Part shown: in pieces, positions 41,301 through 55,500 of the stretch
Layout of the letters: each line of letters opens with the position of its first letter
Position numbering within the stretch: position 1 is the stretch's first letter
Assembly: GCF_050948215.1 (NCBI RefSeq)
Contig: NW_027488967.1
Location: 1 to 64,000, forward strand
Length of the DNA stretch: 64,000 bases
Reading direction: 5' to 3'
Source of the DNA: Halictus rubicundus
Lineage: Eukaryota; Arthropoda; Insecta; Hymenoptera; Halictidae
Position numbers and translations under genes: made by a program
Notes under the pieces: generated by a model
Told to the model about the DNA's origin: nothing
The model's database searches: none
The model's input: only the letters and a program-made list of their open reading frames with translations

Positions 41301-44300
41301 TCTATCGTATCCTATCCTCTATCCTATTCTATCCTCTATCCTATCCTATCCTCTATCCTATCCTATCCGCTATCCTATCCAATCCTATATCCTATTCTCT
41401 ATTCTATCCTATCCTCTATCCTATCCTATCCTCTATCCTATCCTATCCTCTATCCTATCCTATTCTCTATCCTATCCTATCCTCTATCCTATCCTATCCT
41501 CTATCCTATCCTATCCTCTCTCCTATTCTATCCTCTAACCTATCCAATCCTATATCGTATCCTCTATCCTATCCTATCCTCTATCCTATCCTATCCACTA
41601 TCCTATCCTATCCCCTATCCTATCCTATCCTCTATCCTATCGTATCCTCTATCCTATCCTACCGTTTATTCTATCCTATCCTCTATCCTATCCTATCCTC
41701 TATCCTATCCTATCCTCTATCCTATCCTATTCTCTATCCTATCCTATCCTCTATCCTATCCTATCCTCTATCCTATCCTATCCTCTCTCCTATTCTATCC
41801 TCTATCCTATCCAATCCTATATCGTATCCTCTATCCTATCCTATCCTCTATCCTATCCTATCCACTATCCTATCCTATCCTCTATCGTATCCTATCCTCT
41901 ATCCTATCGTATCCTCTATCCTATCCTATCCTCTATCCTATCCTATTCTCTATCCTATCCTATCCTCTATCCTATCCTATCCTCTATCGTATATTATCCT
42001 CTATCCTATCCTATTCTCTATCCTATCCTATCCTCTATCCTATCCTATTCTCCATCCGATCCTATCCTCTATCCTATCTTATCCTCTATCCTATCCTATC
42101 CTCTATCCTATCCTATCCTCTATCCTATCCTATCCTATCCTCTATCTTATCCTATCCTCTATCATATCCTATCCTCTATCCTATCCTATCGTTTATCCTA
42201 TCCTATCCTCTATCCTATCCTATCCTCTATCCTATCCTATTCTCTATCCTATCCTATCCTCTATCCTATCCTATCCTCTATCCTATCCTATCCTCTATCC
42301 TATCCTATCCTCTATCCTATCCTATCCTCTATCATATCCTATCCTCTATCCTATCCAATCCTATATCCTATTCTCTATCCTATCCTATCCTCTATGATAT
42401 CCTATCCTCTATCCTAACCTATTCTCTATCCTATCCTATCCTCTATCCTATCCAATCCTATCCTCTATCCTATCCTCTATCCTATCCTATCCTCTATCCT
42501 ATCCTATCGTTTATCCTATCCTATCCTCTATCCTATCCTATCCTCTAACATATCCTATCCGGTATCCTATCCTATCCTCTATCCTATTCTATCCTCTATC
42601 CTATCCAATCCTATATCCTATTCTATCCTCTATTCTATCCTATCCTCTATCCTATCCTATCCTCTATCCTATCATATCCTCTATCCTATCCTATCCCCTA
42701 TCCTATCCTATCCTCTATCCTATCCTATCCTCTATCCTATCCTATTCTCTATCCTATCCTATCCTCTATCCTATGCTATCCTCTATCCTATCCAATCCTA
42801 TATCCTATTCTCTATCCTATCCTATCCTCTATCCTATCCTCTATTCCATCCAATCCTATATCCTATCCTCTATCATATCCTATCCTCTATCCTATCCTAT
42901 CCTATCCTCTATCCTATCCTATCCTCTATCCTATCCTATACTCTATCGTATCCTATCCTCTATCCTATCCTATCCTCTATCCTATCCTATCCTCTATCCT
43001 ATCCTATCCGCTATCCTATCCAATCCTATATCCTATTCTCTATTCTATCCTATCCTCTATCCTATCCTATCCTCTATCCTATCCTATCCTCTATCCTATC
43101 CTATTCTCGATCCTATCCTATCCTCTATCCTATCCTATCCTCTATCCTATCCTATCCTCTCTCCTATTCTATCCTCTATCCTATCCAATCCTATATCGTA
43201 TCCTCTATCCTATCCTATCCTCTATCCTATCCTATCCACTATCCTATCCTATCCCCTATCCTATCCTATCCTCTATCCTATCGTATCCTCTATCCTATCC
43301 TACCGTTTATCCTATCCTATCCTCTATCCTATCCTATTCTCTATCCTATCCTATCCTCTATCCTATCCTATCCTCTATCGTATATTATCCTCTATCCTAT
43401 CCTATTCTCTATCCTATCCTATCCTCTATCCTATCCTATTCTCCATCCGATCCTATCCTCTATCCTATCTTATCCTCTATCCTATCCTATCCTCTATCCT
43501 ATCCTATCCTCTATCCTATCCTATCCTATCCTCTATCTTATCCTATCCTCTATCATATCCTATCCTCTATCCTATCCTATCGTTTATCCTATCCTATCCT
43601 CTATCCTATCCTATCCTCTATCCTATCCTATTCTCTATCCTATCCTATCCTCTATCCTATCCTATCCTCTATCCTATCCTATCCTCTATCCTATCCTATC
43701 CTCTATCCTATCCTATCCTCTATCCTATCCTATCCTCTATCATATCCTATCCTCTATCCTATCCAATCCTATATCCTATTCTCTATCCTATCCTATCCTC
43801 TATGATATCCTATCCTCTATCCTATCCTATCCTCTATCCTATCATATCCTCTATCCTATCCTATCCCCTATCCTATCCTATCCTCTATCCTATCCTATCC
43901 TCTATCCTATCCTATTCTCTATCCTATCCTATCCTCTATCCTATGCTATCCTCTATCCTATCCAATCCTATATCCTATTCTCTATCCTATCCTATCCTCT
44001 ATCCCATCCTCTATTCCATCCAATCCTATATCCTATCCTCTATCATATCCTATCCTCTATCCTATCCTATCCTCTATCCTATCCAATCCTATCCTCTATC
44101 CTATCCTATCCTCTATCCTATCCTATCCTCTATCGTATCCTATCCTCTATCCTATCCTATCCTCTATCCTATCCTATCCTCTATCCTATCCTATCCGCTA
44201 TCCTATCCAATCCTATATCCTATTCTCTATTCTATCCTATCCTCTATCCTATCCTATCCTCTATCCTATCCTATCCTCTATCCTATCCTATTCTCTATCC

Positions 44301-45200
44301 TATCCTATCCTCTATCCTATCCTATCCTCTATCCTATCCTATCCTCTCTCCTATTCTATCCTCTATCCTATCCAATCCTATATCGTATCCTCTATCCTAT
44401 AATATCCTCTATCCTATCCTATCCACTATCCTATCCTATCCTCTATCCTATCCTATCCTCTATCCTATCGTATCCTCTATCCTATCCTACCGTTTATCCT
44501 ATCCTATCCTCTATCCTATCCTATTCTCTATCCTATCCTATCCTCTATCCTATCCTATCCTCTATCGTATATTATCCTCTATCCTATCCTATTCTCTATC
44601 CTATCCTATCCTCTATCCTATCCTATTCTCCATCCGATCCTATCCTCTATCCTATCTTATCCTCTATCCTATCCTATCCTCTATCCTATCCTATCCTCTA
44701 TCCTATCCTATCCTATCCTCTATCTTATCCTATCCTCTATCATATCCTATCCTCTATCCTATCCTATCGTTTATCCTATCCTATCCTCTATCGTATCCTA
44801 TTCTCTATCCTATCCTATTCTCTATCCTATCCTATCCTCTATCCTATCCTATTCTCCATCCGATCCTATCCTCTATCCTATCTTATCCTCTATCCTATCC
44901 TATCCTCTATCCTATCCTATCCTATCCTCTATCTTATCCTATCCTCTATCATATCCTATCCTCTATCCTATCCTATCGTTTATCCTATCCTATCCTCTAT
45001 CCTATCCTATCCTCTATCCTATCCTATTCTCTATCCTATCCTATCCTCTATCCTATCCTATCCTCTATCCTATCCTATCCTCTATCCTATCCTATCCTCT
45101 ATCCTATCCTATCCTCTATCATATCCTATCCTCTATCCTATCCAATCCTATATCCTATTCTCTATCCTATCCTATCCTCTATGATATCCTATCCTCTATC
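35350..45200. repeat. Right-hand type higher-order blocks
   Basis: From 35,351 on, a second version of the TATGCTATCC marker appears, continuing TCTATCCTATCCAATCC instead of TCTATCGTATCC. It is found at 35,351, 41,115, 42,773 and 43,943 here. It is regularly followed by CTCTATTCCATCCAATCC, where left-hand blocks have CTCTATTCTATCCAATCC. Blocks of the left-hand type are interspersed (TATGCTATCC with CTCTATCG at 37,922, 38,801 and 39,265). CTACCGTTTATCC replaces CTATCGTTTATCC in many of these copies. Another TATAATATCC phase slip lies near 44,399. No gene content seen. Confidence 0.8.
39265..41300. repeat. Block shared with 57.35-59.4 kb (offset ~18.08 kb)
   Basis: TATGCTATCC at 39,265 and 57,352, CTCTAACCTATCCAATCC near 39,330 and 57,413, CTATGCTCTATCC at 39,758 and 57,833, and the right-hand marker at 41,115 and 59,207 all pair, with offsets of 18,075-18,092 bp. 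The small offset changes correspond to gain or loss of short words. The same rare combination of variants in two places this far apart shows that a block of about 2 kb was copied over long range, or that an intervening array was duplicated as a whole. Confidence 0.75.
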
Positions 45201-47960
45201 CTAACCTATTCTCTATCCTATCCTATCCTCCATCCTATCCTATCCTATCCTCTATCCTATCCTATCCTCTATCCTATCATATCCTCTATCCTATCCTATC
45301 CCCTATCCTATCCTATCCTCTATCCTATCCTATCCTCTATCCTATCCTATTCTCTATCCTATCCTATCCTCTATCCTATGCTATCCTCTATCGTATCCTA
45401 TCCTCTATCCTATCCTATCCTCTATCCTATCCTATCCTCTATCCTATCCTATCCTCTATCCTATCCAATCCTCTATCCTATCCTATCCTCTATCCTATCC
45501 TATACTCTATCCTATCCTATCCTCTATCCTATCCTATCCTCTATCCTATTCTATCCTCTATCCTATCCAATCCTATATCCTATTCTCTATCCTATCCTAT
45601 CCTCTATGATATCCTATCCTCTATCCTAACCTATTCTCTATCCTATCCTATCCTCTATCCTATCCTATCCTCTATCCTATCCTATCCTCTATCCTATCCT
45701 ATCCTCTATCCTATCCTATCCTCTATCCTATCCTATCCTCTATCCTATCCTATCCACTATCCTATCCTATCCTCTATCCTATCCTATCCTCTATCCTATC
45801 CTATCCTATCCTATCCTCTATCCTATCCTATCCTCTATCCTATCCTATCCTCTATCCTATACTATCCGCTATCCTATCCAATCCTATATTCTATTCTCTA
45901 TCCTATCCTATCCTCTATGATATCCTATCCTCTATCCTAACCTATTCTCGATCCTATCCTATCCTCTATCCTATCCTATCCTATCCTCTATCCTATCCTC
46001 TATCCTATCCAATCCTATATCCTATTCTCCATCCTATCCTATCCTCTACCCTATCCTATCCTCTATCAGATCCTATCCTCTATCCCATCCTATCCTCTAT
46101 CCTATCGTATCCTATCCTCTATCCTATCCTATCCTCTATCCTATCGTATCCTCTATCCTATCGTATCCTCTATCCTATCCTATCGTTTATCCTATCCTAT
46201 GCTCTATCCTATCCTATTCTCTATCCTATCCTATCCTCTATCCTATGCTATCCTCTATCGTATCCTATCCTCTATCCTATCCTATCCTCTATCCTATCCT
46301 ATCCTCTATCCTATCCAATCCTCTATCCTATCCTATCCTCTATCCTATCCTATCCTCTATCCTATCCTATCCTCTATCCTATCCTATCCTCTATCCTATT
46401 CTATCCTCTATCCTATCCAATCCTATATCCTATTCTCTATCCTATCCTATCCTCTATGATATCCTATCCTCTATCCTAACCTATTCTCTATCCTATTATA
46501 TCCTCTATCCTATCCTATCCTCTATCCTATCCTATCCTCTATCCTATCCTATCCTCTATCCTATCCTATCCTGTATCCTATCCTATCCTCTATCCTATCC
46601 TATCCACTATCCTATCCTATCCTCTATCCTATCCTATCATCTATCCTATCCTATCCTATCCTATCCTCTATCCTATCCTATCCTCTATCCTATCCTATCC
46701 TCTATCCTATACTATCCGCTATCCTATCCAATCCTATATCCTATTCTCTATCCTATCCTATCCTCTATGATATCCTATCCTCTATCCTAACCTATTCTCG
46801 ATCCTATCCTATCCTCTATCCTATCCTATCCTATCCTCTATCCTATCCAATCCTATATCCTATTCTCCATCCTATCCTATCCTCTACCCTATCCTATCCT
46901 CTATCAGATCCTATCCTCTATCCTATCCTATCCTCTATCCTATCGTATCCTATCCTCTATCCTATCCTATCCTCTATCCTATCGTATCCTCTATCCTATC
47001 GTATCCTCTATCCTATCCTATCGTTTATCCTATCCTATGCTCTATCCTATCCTATTCTCTATCCTATCCTATCCTCTATCCTATCCTCTATTCTATCCAA
47101 TCCTATAGCCTATCCTCTATCATATCCTATCCTCTATCCTATCCTATCCTCTATCCTATCCTATCCTATCCTATCCTCTATCCTATCCTATCCTCTATCC
47201 TATCCTATCCTCTATCGTATCCTATCCTCTATCCTATCCTATCCTCTATCCTATCCTATCCTATCCGCTATCCTATCCAATCCTATATCCTATTCTCTAT
47301 TCTATCCTATCCTCTATCCTATCCTATCCTCTATCCTATCCTATCCTCTATCCTATCCTATTCTCTATCCTATCCTATCCTCTATCCTATCCTATCCTCT
47401 ATCCTATCCTATCCTCTCTCCTATTCTATCCTCTATCCTATCCAATCCTATATCGTATCCTCTATCCTATCCTATCCTCTATCCTATCCTATCCACTATC
47501 CTATCCTATCCTCTATCCTATCCTATCCTCTATCCTATCGTATCCTCTATCGTATATTATCCTCTATCCTATCCTATTCTCTATCCTATCCTATCCTCTA
47601 TCCTATCCTATTCTCCATCCGATCCTATCCTCTATCCTATCTTATCCTCTATCCTATCCTATCCTCTATCCTATCCTATCCTCTATCCTATCCTATCCTA
47701 TCCTCTATCTTATCCTATCCTCTATCATATCCTATCCTCTATCCTATCCTATCGTTTATCCTATCCTATCCTCTATCCTATCCTATCCTCTATCCTATCC
47801 TATTCTCTATCCTATCCTATCCTCTATCCTATCCTACCCTCTATCCTATCCTATCCTCTATCCTATCCTATCCTCTATCCTATCCTATCCTCTATCATAT
47901 CCTATCCTCTATCCTATCCAATCCTATATCCTATTCTCTATCCTATCCTATCCTCTATGA
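45200..47960. repeat. Block shared with 52.6-55.5 kb (offset ~7.4 kb)
   Basis: Markers pair as 45,378/52,811 (7433), 46,199/53,615 and 46,245/53,661 (7416) and 47,037/54,470 (7433). Offsets switch between 7416 and 7433, a difference of exactly 17 bp. Copies therefore differ by whole monomers. Private variants such as CCTGTATCC (near 46,570/53,986) and TATCATCTATCC (near 46,636/54,052) are shared. By about 47,957/55,475 the offset has grown to 7518. A private CTATATTCTATTC word near 45,885 is not in the partner. Confidence 0.8.
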
Positions 47961-49860
47961 TATCCTATCCTCTATCCTAACCTATTCTCTATCCTATCCT
48001 ATCCTCTATCCTATCCAATCCTATCCTCTATCCTATCCTCTATCCTATCCTATCCTCTATCCTATCCTATCGTTTATCCTATCCTATCCTCTATCCTATC
48101 CTATCCTCTAACATATCCTATCCGCTATCCTATCCTATCCTCTATCCTATCCTATCCTCTATCCTATCCTATTCTCTATCCTATCCTATCCTCTATCCTA
48201 TCCTATCCTCTATCCTATCCTATCCTCTATCCTATCCTATCCTCTATCCTATCCTATCCTCTATCATATCCTATCCTCTATCCTATCCAATCCTATATCC
48301 TATTCTCTATCCTATCCTATCCTCTATGATATCCTATCCTCTATCCTAACCTATTCTCTATCCTATCCTATCCTCTATCCTATCCAATCCTATCCTCTAT
48401 CCTATCCTCTATCCTATCCTATCCTCTATCCTATCCTATCGTTTATCCTATCCTATCCTCTATCCTATCCTATCCTCTAACATATCCTATCCGCTATCCT
48501 ATCCTATCCTCTATCCTATTCTATCCTCTATCCTATCCAATCCTATATCCTATTCTATCCTCTATTCTATCCTATCCTCTATCCTATCCTATCCTCTATC
48601 CTATCATATCCTCTATCCTATCCTATCCCCTATCCTATCCTATCCTCTATCCTATCCTATCCTCTATCCTATCCTATTCTCTATCCTATCCTATCCTCTA
48701 TCCTATGCTATCCTCTATCCTATCCAATCCTATATCCTATTCTCTATCCTATCCTATCCTCTATCCTATCCTCTATTCCATCCAATCCTATATCCTATCC
48801 TCTATCATATCCTATCCTCTATCCTATCCTATCCTATCCTCTATCCTATCCTATCCTCTATCCTATCCTATACTCTATCGTATCCTATCCTCTATCCTAT
48901 CCTATCCTCTATCCTATCCTATCCTCTATCCTATCCTATCCGCTATCCTATCCAATCCTATATCCTATTCTCTATTCTATCCTATCCTCTATCCTATCCT
49001 ATCCTCTATCCTATCCTATCCTCTATCCTATCCTATTCTCTATCCTATCCTATCCTCTATCCTATCCTATCCTCTATCCTATCCTATCCTCTCTCCTATT
49101 CTATCCTCTATCCTATCCAATCCTATATCGTATCCTCTATCCTATCCTATCCTCTATCCTATCCTATCCACTATCCTATCCTATCCCCTATCCTATCCTA
49201 TCCTCTATCCTATCGTATCCTCTATCCTATCCTACCGTTTATCCTATCCTATCCTCTATCCTATCCTATCCTCTATCCTATCCTATTCTCTATCCTATCC
49301 TATCCTCTATCCTATCCTATTCTCCATCCGATCCTATCCTCTATCCTATCTTATCCTCTATCCTATCCTATCCTCTATCCTATCCTATCCTCTATCCTAT
49401 CCTATCCTATCCTCTATCTTATCCTATCCTCTATCATATCCTATCCTCTATCCTATCCTATCGTTTATCCTATCCTATCCTCTATCCTATCCTATCCTCT
49501 ATCCTATCCTATTCTCTATCCTATCCTATCCTCTATCCTATCCTATCCTCTATCCTATCCTATCCTCTATCCTATCCTATCCTCTATCCTATCCTATCCT
49601 CTATCCTATCCTATCCTCTATCATATCCTATCCTCTATCCTATCCAATCCTATATCCTATTCTCTATCCTATCCTATCCTCTATGATATCCTATCCTCTA
49701 TCCTAACCTATTCTCTATCCTATCCTATCCTCTATCCTATCCTCTATCCTATCCTATCCTCTATCCTATCCTATCGTTTATCCTATCCTATCCTCTATCC
49801 TATCCTATCCTCTAACATATCCTATCCGCTATCCTATCCTATCCTCTATCCTATTCTATC
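47960..49860. repeat. Mixed higher-order satellite between mapped duplications
   Basis: 17-bp satellite continuing from the 7.4-kb block. It holds two stretches of the order TATCATATCC, TATGATATCC, CTAACC, CCAATCCTATCCTC, CGTTTATCC, CTAACATATCC (ending near 48,120 and 48,490). The right-hand marker TATGCTATCCTCTATCC is at 48,705, and a block resembling the one after 42,773 follows. No gene-like feature. Confidence 0.75.
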
Positions 49861-51238
49861 CTCTACCCTATCCAATCCTATATCCTATTCTCTATCCTAT
49901 CCTATCCTCTATTCTATCCTATCCTCTATCCTATCCTATCCTCTATCCTATCATATCCTCTATCCTATCCTATCCCCTATCCTATCCTATCCTCTATCCT
50001 ATCCTATCCTCTATCCTATCCTATTCTCTATCCTATCCTATCCTCTATCCTATGCTATCCTCTATCCTATCCAATCCTATATCCTATTCTCTATCCTATC
50101 CTATCCTCTATCCCATCCTCTATTCCATCCAATCCTATATCCTATCCTCTATCATATCCTATCCTCTATCCTATCCTATCCTTTATCCTATCCAATCCTA
50201 TCCTCTATCCTATCCTATCCTCTATCCTATCCTATCCTCTATCGTATCCTATCCTCTATCCTATCCTATCCTCTATCCTATCCTATCCTCTATCCTATCC
50301 TATCCGCTATCCTATCCAATCCTATATCCTATTCTCTATTCTATCCTATCCTCTATCCTATCCTATCCTCTATCCTATCCTATCCTCTATCCTATCCTAT
50401 TCTCTATCCTATCCTATCCTCTATCCTATCCTATCCTCTATCCTATCCTATCCTCTCTCCTATTCTATCCTCTATCCTATCCAATCCTATATCGTATCCT
50501 CTATCCTATCCTATCCTCTATCCTATCCTATCCACTATCCTATCCTATCCTCTACCCTATCCAATCCTATATCCTATTCTCTATCCTATCCTATCCTCTA
50601 TTCTATCCTATCCTCTATCCTATCCTATCCTCTATCCTATCATATCCTCTATCCTATCCTATCCCCTATCCTATCCTATCCTCTATCCTATCCTATCCTC
50701 TATCCTATCCTATTCTCTATCCTATCCTATCCTCTATCCTATGCTATCCTCTATCCTATCCAATCCTATATCCTATTCTCTATCCTATCCTATCCTCTAT
50801 CCTATCCTCTATTCCATCCAATCCTATATCCTATCCTCTATCATATCCTATCCTCTATCCTATCCTATCCTCTATCCTATCCAATCCTATCCTCTATCCT
50901 ATCCTATCCTCTATCCTATCCTATCCTCTATCGTATCCTATCCTCTATCCTATCCTATCCTCTATCCTATCCTATCCTCTATCCTATCCTATCCGCTATC
51001 CTACCCAATCCTATATCCTATTCTCTATTCTATCCTATCCTCTATCCTATCCTATCCTCTATCCTATCCTATCCTCTATCCTATCCTATTCTCTATCCTA
51101 TCCTATCCTCTATCCTATCCTATCCTCTATCCTATCCTATCCTCTCTCCTATTCTATCCTCTATCCTATCCAATCCTATATCGTATCCTCTATCCTATAA
51201 TATCCTCTATCCTATCCTATCCACTATCCTATCCTATC
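49861..51238. repeat. Tandem duplication, period 689 bp, two adjacent copies
   Basis: CTCTACCCTATCCAATCC starts at 49,861 and again at 50,550, exactly 689 bp later, in both cases leading to CTATTCTC, TATGCTATCC (50,052/50,741), CTATTCCATCC and the CTCTCTCC variant. Upstream of the two starts the sequence differs (CTATTCTATCC against CCACTATCC). Downstream the first copy ends where the second begins, so the edges are sharp: about 49,861-50,549 and 50,550-51,238. Differences I saw: CCCATCC/CCTATCC near 50,113, CTTTATCC/CTCTATCC near 50,181, CTATCCAATCC/CTACCCAATCC near 50,312/51,001 and CTATCC/CTATAATATCC near 50,508/51,197. The copies are therefore not brand new. Confidence 0.9.
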
Positions 51239-52600
51239 CTCTATCCTATCCTATCCTCTATCCTATCGTATCCTCTATCCTATCCTACCGTTTATCCTAT
51301 CCTATCCTCTATCCTATCCTATTCTCTATCCTATCCTATCCTCTATCCTATCCTATCCTCTATCGTATATTATCCTCTATCCTATCCTATTCTCTATCCT
51401 ATCCTATCCTCTATCCTATCCTATTCTCCATCCGATCCTATCCTCTATCCTATCTTATCCTCTATCCTATCCTATCCTCTATCCTATCCTATCCTCTATC
51501 CTATCCTATCCTATCCTCTATCTTATCCTATCCTCTATCATATCCTATCCTCTATCCTATCCTATCGTTTATCCTATCCTATCCTCTATCGTATCCTATT
51601 CTCTATCCTATCCTATTCTCTATCCTATCCTATCCTCTATCCTATCCTATCCTCTATCCTATCCTATCCTCTATCCTATCCTATCCTCTATCCTATCCTA
51701 TCCTCTATCCTATCCTATCCTCTATCCTATCCTATCCTCTATCCTATCCTATCCTCTATCCTATCCTATCCTCTATCATATCCTATCCTCTATCCTATCC
51801 AATCCTATATCCTATTCTCTATCCTATCCTATCCTCTATGATATCCTATCCTCTATCCTAACCTATTCTCTATCCTATCCTATCCTCTATCCTATCCTCT
51901 ATCCTATCCTCTATCCTATCCTCTATCCTCTATCCTATCCTATCGTTTATCCTATCCTATCCTCTATCCTATCCTATCCTCTAACATATCCTATCCGCTA
52001 TCCTATCCTATCCTCTATCCTATTCTATCCTCTATCCTATCCAATCCTATATCCTATTCTCTATCCTATCCTGTCCTCTATTCTATCCTATCCTCTATCC
52101 TATCCTATCCTCTATCCTATCATATCCTCTATCCTATCCTATCCCCTATCCTATCCTATCCTCTATCCTATCCTATCCTCTATCCTATCCTATTCTCTAT
52201 CCTATCCTATCCTCTATCCTATGCTATCCTCTATCGTATCCTATCCTTTATCCTATCCTATCCTCTATCCTATCCTATCCGCTATCCTATCCAATCCTAT
52301 ATCCTATTCTCTATCCTATCCTATCCTCTATGATATCCTATCCTCTATCCTATACTATCCTCTATCCTATCCTATCCTCTATCCTATCCTATCCTCTATC
52401 CTATCCTATCCTCTATCCTATCCTATTCTCTATCCTATCCTATCCTCTATCCTATCCTATTCTCTATCCTATCCTATCCTCTATCCTATCCTATCCTGTA
52501 TCCTATCCTATCCTCTATCCTATCCTATCCTCTATCCTATTCTATCCTCTATCCTATCCAATCCTATATCCTATTCTCTATCCTATCCTATCCTCTATGA
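51238..52600. repeat. Satellite with 12-bp run and left-type block
   Basis: Contains CTACCGTTTATCC, CGTATATTATCC and CATCCGATCC words, then the 12-bp-period run at about 51,886-51,930, then a copy of the left-type block with CCTGTCCTCTATTC, TATGCTATCC (52,221) and TATGATATCC (52,330). This block resembles those at 25,332, 27,661 and 30,647, except that TATAATATCC is replaced by the plain word. No gene content. Confidence 0.8.
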
Positions 52601-55500
52601 TATCCTATCCTCTATCCTAACCTATTCTCTATCCTATCCTATCCTCCATCCTATCCTATCCTATCCTCTATCCTATCCTATCCTCTATCCTATCATATCC
52701 TCTATCCTATCCTATCCCCTATCCTATCCTATCCTCTATCCTATCCTATCCTCTATCCTATCCTATCCTCTATCCTATCCTATTCTCTATCCTATCCTAT
52801 CCTCTATCCTATGCTATCCTCTATCGTATCCTATCCTCTATCCTATCCTATCCTCTATCCTATCCTATCCTCTATCCTATCCAATCCTCTATCCTATCCT
52901 ATCCTCTATCCTATCCTATCCTCTATCCTATCCTATCCTCTATCCTATCCTATCCTCTATCCTATTCTATCCTCTATCCTATCCAATCCTATATCCTATT
53001 CTCTATCCTATCCTATCCTCTATGATATCCTATCCTCTATCCTAACCTATTCTCTATCCTATCCTATCCTCTATCCTATCCTATCCTCTATCCTATCCTA
53101 TCCTCTATCCTATCCTATCCTCTATCCTATCCTATCCTCTATCCTATCCTATCCTCTATCCTATCCTATCCACTATCCTATCCTATCCTCTATCCTATCC
53201 TATCCTCTATCCTATCCTATCCTATCCTATCCTCTATCCTATCCTATCCTCTATCCTATCCTATCCTCTATCCTATACTATCCGCTATCCTATCCAATCC
53301 TATATCCTATTCTCTATCCTATCCTATCCTCTATGATATCCTATCCTCTATCCTAACCTATTCTCGATCCTATCCTATCCTCTATCCTATCCTATCCTAT
53401 CCTCTATCCTATCCTCTATCCTATCCAATCCTATATCCTATTCTCCATCCTATCCTATCCTCTACCCTATCCTATCCTCTATCAGATCCTATCCTCTATC
53501 CCATCCTATCCTCTATCCTATCGTATCCTATCCTCTATCCTATCCTATCCTCTATCCTATCGTATCCTCTATCCTATCGTATCCTCTATCCTATCCTATC
53601 GTTTATCCTATCCTATGCTCTATCCTATCCTATTCTCTATCCTATCCTATCCTCTATCCTATGCTATCCTCTATCGTATCCTATCCTCTATCCTATCCTA
53701 TCCTCTATCCTATCCTATCCTCTATCCTATCCAATCCTCTATCCTATCCTATCCTCTATCCTATCCTATCCTCTATCCTATCCTATCCTCTATCCTATCC
53801 TATCCTCTATCCTATTCTATCCTCTATCCTATCCAATCCTATATCCTATTCTCTATCCTATCCTATCCTCTATGATATCCTATCCTCTATCCTAACCTAT
53901 TCTCTATCCTATCCTATCCTCTATCCTATCCTATCCTCTATCCTATCCTATCCTCTATCCTATCCTATCCTCTATCCTATCCTATCCTGTATCCTATCCT
54001 ATCCTCTATCCTATCCTATCCACTATCCTATCCTATCCTCTATCCTATCCTATCATCTATCCTATCCTATCCTATCCTATCCTCTATCCTATCCTATCCT
54101 CTATCCTATCCTATCCTCTATCCTATACTATCCGCTATCCTATCCAATCCTATATCCTATTCTCTATCCTATCCTATCCTCTATGATATCCTATCCTCTA
54201 TCCTAACCTATTCTCGATCCTATCCTATCCTCTATCCTATCCTATCCTATCCTCTATCCTATCCAATCCTATATCCTATTCTCCATCCTATCCTATCCTC
54301 TACCCTATCCTATCCTCTATCAGATCCTATCCTCTATCCTATCCTATCCTCTATCCTATCGTATCCTATCCTCTATCCAATCCTATCCTCTATCCTATCG
54401 TATCCTCTATCCTATCGTATCCTCTATCCTATCGTATCCTCTATCCTATCCTATCGTTTATCCTATCCTATGCTCTATCCTATCCTATTCTCTATCCTAT
54501 CCTATCCTCTATCCTATCCTCTATTCTATCCAATCCTATATCCTATCCTCTATCATATCCTATCCTCTATCCTATCCTATCCTCTATCCTATCCCATCCT
54601 ATCCTATCCTCTATCCTATCCTATCCTCTATCCTATCCTATCCTCTATCGTATCCTATCCTCTATCCTATCCTATCCTCTATCCTATCCTATCCTATCCG
54701 CTATCCTATCCAATCCTATATCCTATTCTCTATTCTATCCTATCCTCTATCCTATCCTATCCTCTATCCTATCCTATCCTCTATCCTATCCTATTCTCTA
54801 TCCTATCCTATCCTCTATCCTATCCTATCCTCTATCCTATCCTATCCTCTCTCCTATTCTATCCTCTATCCTATCCAATCCTATATCGTATCCTCTATCC
54901 TATCCTATCCTCTATCCTATCCTATCCACTATCCTATCCTATCCTCTATCCTATCCTATCCTCTATCCTATCGTATCCTCTATCCTATCCTACCGTTTAT
55001 CCTATCCTATCCTCTATCCTATCCTATTCTCTATCCTATCCTATCCTCTATCCTATCCTATACTCTATCGTATATTATCCTCTATCCTATCCTATTCTCT
55101 ATCCTATCCTATCCTCTATCCTATCCTATTCTCCATCCGATCCTATCCTCTATCCTATCTTATCCTCTATCCTATCCTATCCTCTATCCTATCCTATCCT
55201 CTATCCTATCCTATCCTATCCTCTATCTTATCCTATCCTCTATCATATCCTATCCTCTATCCTATCCTATCGTTTATCCTATCCTATCCTCTATCCTATC
55301 CTATCCTCTATCCTATCCTATTCTCTATCCTATCCTATCCTCTATCCTATCCTACCCTCTATCCTATCCTATCCTCTATCCTATCCTATCCTCTATCCTA
55401 TCCTATCCTCTATCATATCCTATCCTCTATCCTATCCAATCCTATATCCTATTCTCTATCCTATCCTATCCTCTATGATATCCTATCCTCTATCCTAACC
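52600..55500. repeat. Right copy of the ~7.4-kb-spaced block
   Basis: Partner of 45,200-47,960. Marker order is the same: TATGCTATCC at 52,811 and 53,661, the ATTCTCGATCC word after CTAACC, CTCTACCC, ATCAGATCC, CCCATCC, clustered CGTATCC words, then CTATGCTCTATCC at 53,615 and 54,470. The end carries CTACCGTTTATCC, CGTATATTATCC, CATCCGATCC, TATCATATCC and TATGATATCC (55,475). No gene content. Confidence 0.8.
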
